Positions 44,030 through 51,751 of a stretch of 64,000 bases of DNA are shown piece by piece; position 1 is the first letter of the stretch, and each line of letters starts with the position of its first letter. The notes under the pieces are model-generated. The model worked only from the letters and a program-made list of their open reading frames with translations, searched no databases and was not told where the DNA came from. The DNA lies in contig CM026426.1 of assembly GCA_014871385.1 (NCBI GenBank), forward strand, positions 30,741,452 to 30,805,451, read 5' to 3'. The stretch comes from Ceratodon purpureus. Lineage: Eukaryota; Streptophyta; Bryopsida; Pseudoditrichales; Ditrichaceae. Both the position numbers and the translations under genes were made by a program.

Positions 44030-45240
44030 AGTACCCAAAAGAAAATAAAATAAAATAAAGTAAACGACTAGGCATTCGAATTTATAAAATGAACAAAAAA
44101 ATAAAAAACAAATTAAAGAGCATAGGAGTATTGAATAAACATAAGGCGGGAGGATGGGGGAGAGGTGGAATTATAAAAATGAACAAACGAAATGAGAGAA
44201 GGAATTAAATAAAAGCCTAGTGTTCAACGAAGAAGGAAAAAAAAAAAAAAAAATGGATATTGACGAATCATCAGCTAAACTCAAGCGCTTAGAGGATCTT
44301 CGGGTGACTTTGGGTCGACCTGAAGATTTACTAGCTTTAGTATATTATAAAAATGAACAAACGAAATGTAGGAAGGAATTAAATAAAAGTGTAGTATTCA
44401 AAGAAAGGGAAAAAAAATTAAAAAACAAATTAAAGAGCGTAGGAGTATTGAATAAAAATAAGGCGGGAGGATGGGGGAGAGGTGGAATTATAAAAATGAA
44501 CAAACGAAATGAGAGAAGGAATTAAATAAAAGCGTAGTGTTCAAAGAAGGGGAAAAAAAAATAAAAAACAAATTACAGAGCGTAGGAGTATTGAATAAAA
44601 ATAAGGCAGGAGGATGGGGGAGAAGTGGAATTATAAAAATGAACAAACGAAATGAGAGAAGGAATTAAATAAAAGCGTAGTGTTCAAAGAAGGGGAAAAA
44701 AAAATAAAAAACAAATTACAGAGCGTAGGAGTATTGAATAAAAATAAGGCGGGAGGATGGGGGAGAGGCGGAATTATAAAAATGAACAAACGAAATGAGA
44801 GAAGGAATTAAATAAAAGCGTAGTGTTCAAAGAAGGGGAAAAAAAAATAAAAAACAAATAACAGAGCGTAGGAGTATTGAATAAAAATAAGGCAGGAGGA
44901 TGGGGGAGAAGTGGAATTATAAAAATGAACAAACGAAATGAGAGAAGGAATTAAATAAAAGCCTAGTGTTCAACGAAGGGGGAAAAAAAAAAAACAATGG
45001 ATATTGACGAATCATCAGCTGAACTCAAGCGCTTAGAGGATCTTCAGGTGACTCTAGGTCGATCTGAAGATTTACTAGCTTTAGTATATTATAAAAATGA
45101 ACAGACAAAATGAGAGAAGGAATTAAATAAAAGCGTAGTATTCAAAGAAGGGGGGAAAAAAAAAAATATTTAGAGAGTGTGGGAATATTAAATAAAAACA
45201 AGGGGATAGGATGGGAGAGTGATGGAATCATAAAAAAAAT
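44030..45240 (+). repeat. ~144 bp tandem repeat array with two longer units
   Basis: ATTATAAAAATGAACAAACG recurs near 44,171, 44,343, 44,487, 44,630, 44,774, 44,917 and 45,088 (last copy variant). Spacing is ~144 bp except two intervals of ~172 bp, which carry an extra coding-like insert (MDIDESSAKLKRLEDL and onward, near 44,253 and 44,997). Later units are nearly identical, indicating recent amplification. The insert reads as a short helical peptide continuing into the repeat; whether it was ever a gene is unknown. Confidence 0.8.
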
Positions 45241-45254
45241 TTGAGTGATGTTGT

Positions 45255-45850
45255 TGGAGTGCTCGGGCGCGTGCAAAACGGGCGCCCGCATTGATGGGCA
45301 CGAGCGCGTGCGGGCGCGTGCAAATGGAACGACGGAGTTTGGGGGGAGAAATTAGTTCCATGATATGGTTGCAGTGCTCGCGCGCGAGTATTGACGGGCG
45401 CGAGCAATCGGGCGCGCGTGAAATCGGGCGCGAGCGGAATGCGGGAGACATTGTGGGGGAGGAAGAGTTTCAGAATCACGCGACCGTGCACGCGCGGTTG
45501 GTTTGACGGGCGCGATCAGGACGCGCGCGCGGGTGCAGGCGCGTGCAAATGGAAAAGAGGGTTTGGGGAGAGAAATTAGGCCCTCACCCAGGTTGTAGTG
45601 CTTGCGCGTGTGCGAAATCGGGCGCGAGCGAAATCGGGCGCGAGCGGAACGACGGAGACACCGTCGAGTGTTCCACATTTCAGTATCCGTTCGCGCGCTG
45701 TTGGTGCGACGGGCGCGAGCAGTTTGCGCGCGCGCGCGCGTACGGGCGCAATCCTGGGTTTACTCTCGCTGGGGGCAGGTTTGCGGGCGCGCGGGTATGC
45801 ACACTACGGGCCCGCGCAAACGCGCGCGTGCATGCGGGCGGGTTCAGAGT
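45255..45850 (+). repeat. CG-rich array with three larger sub-repeats
   Basis: GGGCGCGAGC cores within larger blocks that repeat GTGCAAATGGAA..., GGGAGAGAAATTAG and TGTAGTGCT(T/C)G (about 45,320, 45,545 and 45,590). It has higher-order structure compared with the other arrays. No gene sense could be assigned. Confidence 0.7.
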
Positions 45851-45869
45851 TCAAATCCACGTAACATAA

Positions 45870-46255
45870 AATTCAGTCCATAAGTTAAATACACTTACAA
45901 TAACTTAAGTTTACTTACCGTGACTTAAATCCACAGACCATATTAAACATTTTGGTGTGCAACAGAGATATTTTTACACTTATCATACGATGGAAGGAGA
46001 TGAGACAACGGGCGGAATGAATAACATGATTGGCAATCAAATAAAGGGAGGCCTATGTATTATGTAGGGAGAATAAAAGCGTCTTGAGAACCACGACAAT
46101 GATTTACAAAAGAAAATTATCATCCATTGTTTGAGTTTAACAAACATTAAACATGTGAATGTAATCCTAAACCTATCCAATTCCCTATGCCTTCTACATG
46201 TATTTATATTCTGATATCTTTTTACAGAACGTGGTCTTCTCTCATGGATCTCCAC
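45870..46255. other. Spacer downstream of the RING-finger gene
   Basis: AT-rich; probably the 3' flank of the minus-strand gene ending at 46,260. A four-fold echo of ACTTAAGT/ACTTAAAT at 45,880-45,930 was noted, nothing else. Confidence 0.35.
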
Positions 46256-46259
46256 GACG

Positions 46260-48620
46260 TCACGTGCCCGGTGCAGAGGAACTCGATCCACCCTCATCGT
46301 GTCGAGCACGAGAGCTACCGGCTGCACTACTTTCTGCCCCATCGTTGGCGATGAGTTTCCGCTTTGCAGAACGGGTTCTCTTCGCTATGCCATCTCCTCC
46401 AAGCATTGCTTCCATGAAGTTGTTGTTGCGCATCCGACGGAGCACTGTTACGACCTCCGGAGTATGTTCCGCACATAGGAAATCCACGACTTGAGTCTTA
46501 AACTAGGTATCCCATTCAAATTCCGCGGCTTGTAAGTCATTAGCGATCTGGAATTCCTCTTTGTTCATTTCGTGCAACTCCTTGTGCTCATCCGCAACCA
46601 ACTTCCCTTTGGAATTCCACTTAAATCCAAGAGGATGGGGGCCGTACTGGAATGTACAAGTTTCAATGTCCCAGTGCCCATGTAGCACTTGGTAGAAGAA
46701 ATTCCTCCTTCCCTCGAGTTCGTCCTCCGTCCCGCCCTTGATGAGTTCGAGGCAGATCCTTACAATCTCCGCAGGATTCTGGTCCCACCTCCACTGATCG
46801 CTCATTTGTTTAACATAGGACTGGTGCATTCCCATAAGCCAATTCCAAATCAAGTCCTCACCCCACTTGTCCGGAAAGTCAGGAGTATTTTCCTTATTTT
46901 GCTCCCAATGCGGTGGCATCCAATTCACTAGGCCGAATTGCTCATAAAAACGCTTGTGTAAGGGGGCCTTACATACTGCACACCGCCGACGTATCAAGGC
47001 ATGGGAAATCAAGCATTGTGGATGATACATGCATTGACAGGATCCCAATGACCAGCCCCCCTCTGGCCCAAAAAGATTGGTACAAATTGCACACTTGGTT
47101 CCATCCAACACATACTTCGCTGAATTGGGCCAGAGCAATCTTGGCTTTGTATTTTTAGGGATCTTCTCATTGGATATGGCGGTCTTGTACTCCCACTCCA
47201 ACTGCGTCCAATCTATTGCTTTAGCAATCATCGGTATGTCATCAGGGAACATTTCATCAGGATCTGCCCACGAGGTAAGTCCGAAATCTCTCTTGGAGTT
47301 AAGCTGGAGGTAGTCGCGGTCAATCCTCTTGAACTCATCGTGCATCTGTCTCTGACGGTCGACGTTCATGATGCATGCAATCTTCCATTGGTAGTACTGT
47401 CTGCTCATCTTGATCAGATACTTTCTGAGCATCCCGTTGGTAGCTTGCAATTCGGAGATAGTGGGTACCGATGGCTGTTGAAATCCCAAAGAGTCCTCCG
47501 TCTCTTGAGAATCCACGAACATGATTTGCCGCTGGGGGGGGTGCATCACTTGACTTGATGACGCGAATGGGATGATTGGCTTACGGGGAACTCGGACCGA
47601 GGTATCTTCCAGGAGACCGTGCGTGGCCGATTCAATGATGGCATTCACGTCTTCCTCGTTCATTCCAGGGCTACCAGGGATTGGAGCTTGGCTTGCCTCG
47701 GGTACGTAAGTCAGAGCCTTCGCAGATCAAAGTTGCGAAATCTCTTCATTCTGCTTCCGTATAATCTCATTCATCCTATCAGCTTCTTCGTACAAGTTTT
47801 GGATCGTCTTCTCCATCTCAGAAATTATTGCATTTTTTCCTTCCAGCTCCTTCTGCAATGCATTGCCTTGCGGGCCCTGGGCATTAGCGACGGCTATTGT
47901 AGCCTCCAACTCATCAGCAAACCCTATGTCATCATCTTCCATTACATCACTCGGGCCCGCAATCTGTGGATTCAGTACATGAGGAGCTACATCAACATTG
48001 CTCGGGCCCGCAATCTGTGGAACTAATATAGGAGGAGCAACATCAACATTGCTCGGGCCCCCGACGATTGCTGGAGGAGCCTGATGAGGAATACCCGGTC
48101 CAGTAGGATTTGCAGGCGGTGCACGATTCCTCGTCGACAAACAGGCAGCTAGCACAGGATCCTTCTTTTTTAACCGTGTGATTCTAGCACTAGTTGCTGC
48201 TCTTGTTTGTGACTAAGGGGGACGGTCTACCGTACCATCAGAATTATTATCCTCCCCTGAGTCACTCCAATCAACAGGCGCTTGATCCTCAGGATCATCC
48301 AAGTATGCCCAGTCCACACCTGGAAATCTTAGGACCCCTGTAGGTATCGCCATCTCATGTGGACGCCGCTGGGCGCTAGGAGTCAACCGTATGGTCCTCC
48401 AATCCACCTGCCTATGAAGCACTACCTCGGCATATACCATTCTACAAATAAAGAGCGGAACCTCATTTCTATCGTTCATCGCCTGGTTGTATAGAACCTG
48501 CCACACCTCCAAACACCGCCTCCCGAACTGACGGTTCTTGCAATATTTCATGTTCGCCTTGTTTGAAGTACGATTGTTATTATGACGGTGCAACGGAATA
48601 ACTTCCCAATGTGGCACCAT
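46260..48620 (-). pseudogene. RING-finger / coiled-coil gene carried by the hAT element
   Basis: One reading frame runs from at least 48,620 to TGA at 46,260 and is interrupted only by TAG (after TVDRPP, about 48,213), TGA (after EEISQL, about 47,727) and TAG (after EFEWDT, 46,503). In each case a C-to-T change in CAG or CGA explains the stop. Order: a helical domain (ANMKYCKNRQFGRRCLEVWQ, FPGVDWAYLDD), a Pro/Asn-rich repeat (three GPSNVDVAP-like units), a coiled coil (EKTIQNLYEEADRMNEIIRK), and a RING-like zinc finger: CAIC (~47.09 kb), SCQCMYHPQC, RRRCAVC. The last part is basic, then Ser-rich. Upstream coding continues towards 48.77 kb in a shifted frame. E3 ubiquitin ligase activity is inferred from the RING only. 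Confidence 0.65.
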
Positions 48621-49060
48621 TCAATGAATTGTTCACACGTTGCTAGAGTCCACGGTTGCGGTGCAGCTTCCCACCCTCTGATTGCCAGCTTTGCAGGATT
48701 CAATAAGACGTGAACCCTCTTATGCTGGAGGTTTCCATGCCTGGCCCGTCCCGCATCCTTTTGCTTTTTCCTCTGCTCTGCCGCCGTGGGCTAATTTGGT
48801 TCTTGCCGTTCCATATCTGCTCGAGGTAGATCGTTCTTCGAAGTCTTCCAAAAGTGCAAAATTAAAAGCCTACCACTACCCCAAAACCTCAATCACATTT
48901 ACAAATTATAAACATTTACAAAATTCTCAAATGTAATACACAGACACCATAGAGTTCTGGAGAACAAAAACAAAGACACGTGTCAGAGTGCTGGGACCCA
49001 CCTGAGTACCACGCAATCAGCTACCCGGGGGCAGTTGAAGGCAAGGTGCTCAAAGGGGGG
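48620..49060 (-). other. 5' part and leader of the RING-finger gene
   Basis: Reading on the minus strand from 48.78 kb, a frame without stops gives KRVHVLLNPAKLAIRGWEAA and TLATCEQFIEWCHIGKLF, which leads by a frame change into the main frame at 48,620. Further upstream (48.8-49.06 kb) is AT-rich leader or intron sequence below the TATA box at 49,088-49,095. Confidence 0.45.
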
Positions 49061-49087
49061 GAGTGCAAAATGAGGGGGAAAATCGCC

Positions 49088-49095
49088 CTTTTATA
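49088..49095 (-). promoter_or_regulatory. TATA box of the RING-finger gene
   Basis: GTGAGTATAAAAGGG on the minus strand. The module 49,015-49,130 is similar to 50,030-50,145: both have GCAATCAGCTACCC, GTTGAAGGCAA and GTGAGTATAAA in the same order and spacing, so the two promoters derive from one duplicated sequence. Confidence 0.6.
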
Positions 49096-49099
49096 CTCA

Positions 49100-49460
49100 C
49101 GGGCGCTAGGGAACGGGCGCGAACATCCTGCTACGGGCGCGAGCGGAAACCCCACGGGCGCGCGCGGGCGCCGACGGCGGGGTTTCGGCCGTGTATACCT
49201 TTGCGCCCGCGCGGATATCAACGGGCGCGAGCGGTTCAGTGGCGGGTATATGACGGGCGCGAGCGGGTTTTACTGCGCGCGAGCGGGTACCGACCCGGTC
49301 TTCGTCGGGCGCGCGCAGGCGTTGTCCGGGTACCGAAGGGGCGCGCGCGCGGACGTCGATGCGGGCGCACGGATATTAGTCGGGCGCGATCCGAATTGCA
49401 CGGGCGCGACCGTCGGGCGCCAATGCTGGATGGACGGGCGCGAGCACTAGTCGAGGACCG
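49100..49460 (+). repeat. CG-rich array upstream of the RING-finger gene
   Basis: About 18 cores ACGGGCGCGAGC or close variants on the plus strand, starting directly beyond the TATA box at 49,088-49,095. Confidence 0.75.
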
Positions 49461-49581
49461 GCGCCACCACAAACTAGAGAACTGTTAAAAATCAGAGTAA
49501 CCAAAGAGAACTTGCAAATTCAGAGTTAAAAAAAAAATACTTTATTTATTTTGAAAATGTATCACTTCATTGTAATGTCGA

Positions 49582-49986
49582 TTACAGTGCCATGCACTCT
49601 AGGTACCGGTCCTCTAGGTCTTTCAAGTGCGTCTCAAAATGGTTCGTTTGAGCACTAGAGACAATATTGGGGACACAAAGTATTGCCATCTCCTTCTTCG
49701 GTTCTTTGATGAGATCCCCAATCTCACAGTCAAGTTCTTCGACAGTCGCTTGGGTTGCCAACTGCTCTTCAGTGGTTGGAGGCAGAGGGCGCCCATTCTC
49801 TGCGTAGGCCACCAATTTGTCACGGCGAGAGATCCAATCCTCGAAGAACTGAATCAGTTGACGGAGTCGCTCCAGCATTGACCAAATAACTGTGTCCGTT
49901 CGCTGTGCAGTGCCCGGTGGGGTGGCACCATTCGTTACACTCATAATCGACTTGATTTGTTGGCAATTGCATAAGTTGGAATTCAT
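49582..49986 (-). CDS. Small coiled-coil-like protein carried by the hAT element
   Basis: 134 codons from ATG at 49,986 (MNSNLCNCQQIKSIM) to a stop at 49,582, about 120 bp below a TATA box at 50,108-50,115. The protein is Glu/Leu/Thr-rich and probably helical (LRQLIQFFEDWISRRDKLV; LKDLEDRYLECM). No domain is recognised. It is the last gene before the right end of the transposon and has the same promoter type as the RING-finger gene. Coding potential is supported by composition and by an undamaged frame. Confidence 0.55.
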   Translation of the reverse strand: MNSNLCNCQQIKSIMSVTNGATPPGTAQRTDTVIWSMLERLRQLIQFFEDWISRRDKLVAYAENGRPLPPTTEEQLATQATVEELDCEIGDLIKEPKKEMAILCVPNIVSSAQTNHFETHLKDLEDRYLECMAL

Positions 49987-50107
49987 GTTGGACGATACAG
50001 CGAATGTTGAGAAACCCACCGTAACACTAAGCAATCAGCTACCCTTGGGCTGTTGAAGGCAAAATACACAAACTGGAGGGGGGTGCGAATCAATGGAGGA
50101 GGGTGGC

Positions 50108-50115
50108 AATTTATA
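50108..50115 (-). promoter_or_regulatory. TATA box of the small hAT cargo gene
   Basis: GTGAGTATAAATTG on the minus strand, in the duplicated promoter module shared with 49,015-49,130, with a CG-rich array directly upstream. Confidence 0.6.
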
Positions 50116-50124
50116 CTCACGGGG

Positions 50125-50425
50125 CCGACAGTGTGGGCGCGAGCAGGTTGGGCGCGCGTAGGCTGGTACGGGCGCGAGCACGTTCATCCTAAGCTACGGG
50201 CGCGCGCGACCGTGATCAGGCGAGGATAATCGAGCGCGATCAATGTGCGCGCGCAAGACAGACGACGGGCGCAATCACTGCGAGCGCGCGACGGGCGCGG
50301 GCGAGGGTAATCCGACGCGATCACCGCGCGCGCGCGAGACTGACCACGGGCGCGATCAACCACATATGACCGGCGCGAACAAGCGCAAAGACGCGCGCGG
50401 ACACGACGACGGGCGCCACCCATGG
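50125..50425 (+). repeat. CG-rich array near the right end of the hAT element
   Basis: GGGCGCGAGC/GGGCGCGATC cores; it includes a near duplication of ACGGGCGCGATCA blocks (about 50,270-50,360). It is both promoter-proximal to the small gene and subterminal to the transposon. Confidence 0.75.
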
Positions 50426-50477
50426 TAAACAGTAGTAAACTGTGAGGACAGTAATTTTGCTCGCGGTCGGGAGCCCG

Positions 50478-50520
50478 TCCGATAAGCGTCCGTCCGATAA
50501 CCATCCGTCACATTCGTCAC
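50478..50520 (+). repeat. Right subterminal repeats GTCCGATAA
   Basis: GTCCGATAAGC then GTCCGATAACC and TCCGTCACATTCG, comparable to GTCCGTTA units and TCCGTCACATAAG at the left end. Confidence 0.5.
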
Positions 50521-50549
50521 GTGACTACACGACAATTTTTTTGGCCCAT

Positions 50550-50570
50550 CCGTCCATTATGACAACCCTG
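50550..50570 (-). repeat. Right terminal inverted repeat of the hAT element
   Basis: On the minus strand it starts CAGGGTTGTCATAATGGACG, a typical hAT end, and matches the left end at 17 of 21 positions. Confidence 0.85.
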
Positions 50571-50578
50571 CACTCCAT
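50571..50578 (+). repeat. Right target-site duplication of the hAT element
   Basis: CACTCCAT, identical to 36,214-36,221. Its last two bases overlap a dispersed palindrome (50,577-50,593), so the transposon entered at the edge of a hairpin-forming sequence. Confidence 0.9.
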
Positions 50579-50714
50579 CGGCGGACAGCCGACGGGGGGG
50601 AATGACACTCCCTCTCCATCGGCGGATAGCTAACGGGGGAGACAATGGCAAATGAATAAAAAGAAACTTGAAGGACTCAACAAGGGAAGGCGTTGGCGGA
50701 CAGGCGACGGGACA

Positions 50715-50960
50715 ACTTACCCAGTCTCGGAGGCAGCAATGTCGTCGGCGGATGGCTAATCACAGTCGGCAAACGATCTGAGCATAGCAGCCGACGCGCC
50801 GAGGTGAAGGGGCCGACGCCCTAATCCCTAGCAACCGACGCAGGAAACCCTAGCAGCTACGCGACCTCCGCGGAGCGCTAAAAAGAGGACAAAAGAGAGC
50901 TGAAGAAGAGAGGGCTGGAGATGAGGAGGAAATGTCGGGAGTGACGGGTGTATACCCTGC
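50715..50960 (-). promoter_or_regulatory. Putative first (non-coding) exon and promoter of the ParB-like gene
   Basis: On the minus strand the text GCTAGGGTTTCC (telo-box AAACCCTAG on plus, near 50,844-50,854) and GCTAGGGATTAGGG is typical of plant 5' UTRs. It runs into GAGACTGG followed by the strong donor GTAAGT (50,720-50,715). The next acceptor on this strand outside the hAT element is TTTATGCAG at 36,170, followed by ATG at 36,165. Removing the hAT element and one target duplication leaves an intron of about 194 bp. No clear TATA box was found. Confidence 0.4.
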
Positions 50961-50964
50961 AAAC

Positions 50965-51560
50965 CCCAACTCCCGAGACTGAATCGTCACGCCCGATGCG
51001 ACATGACGTATGGCCATGTACATACCATCCATGCATGGATGGTCATCACTTACACTCGTCGCATCACGCCACGTAGGATTTTAATGGGATGTGTTGTGAC
51101 TTTTTTTTCAATCCGTCACCATGTCATGATGGCGTCGGCTTGTGATGTGACAGCTGCTCCAATCGCCACGTTCAAATTCGAAATAATGAATTAACATTGT
51201 TCTGTGACGGCGGGGCTATCTTGCGCCATGATGGGATCTTGATCTGTTCAAGGCACGCAAAACTGAATTCGATTCTGGCGCCAATTTGTACTCCTCGGAA
51301 ATCATAACTAACCTTTCGTTAGATGCGCAATGTGCTTCATTCCATTTCAATCATTGCACTATCGATTACCTCTGAGAGTGCTCCTCACGCACACGTTTTT
51401 GGGGAAGACCGATATTATTCTCGTCTGTGCGTAACTATCCAGCACCTTCTGCTGCCGTTTCCATTGTCTTCATCTATCGTTTCTGATTGGACAGTTCAGA
51501 GGAGTCTCTGATTGGACACGTTAGAGGACACCATATTGCTTTGCACGAAAGGTCTCATGC
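50965..51560. other. Divergent intergenic region
   Basis: Between the minus-strand first exon at 50.7-50.95 kb and the plus-strand DUF7869-type gene. It may serve as a shared promoter region. No gene recognised. Confidence 0.35.
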
Positions 51561-51751
51561 ATTCTCTATCGGCGGACCTATCCGTCTTCGTCGGCAGATA
51601 CTATTAGTGTGCACACTCCAAGTCGTCTGATCCGCGTTGGCTGCCCGCCAAGGTGTGTTCGTCGTCGGCGGATACAGTCTTCTCCGTCGGCTGGGACACT
51701 TTCCATCGACCCTATTGGCGGTCCGCCGACGAGGTCTTCATCTTCTATCCA

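Larger units (their letters stand above)
36222..50570 (-). mobile_element. 14.35 kb hAT DNA transposon with cargo genes
   Basis: Both ends are defined: imperfect ~21 bp terminal inverted repeats sharing GGTTGTYATAATGGAC, flanked by an identical 8 bp duplication CACTCCAT. Inside, all on the minus strand, are a DUF659-type hAT transposase, a protein-kinase-like gene, a RING-finger gene and a small gene, plus CG-rich arrays and a ~144 bp tandem array. Plant autonomous hAT elements are usually a few kb with one gene, so this one is unusually large. The transposase frame of 966 codons and the perfect duplication suggest a fairly recent insertion, yet cargo genes carry stops. It contains no copy of the dispersed palindrome that is frequent on both flanks. 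Confidence 0.85.

Noticed and set aside
36366-50425. CG-rich arrays as a CRISPR-like array
   Set aside because: Cores are only ~10 bp, spacing is irregular, spacers are not uniform in length, and the genome is eukaryotic.
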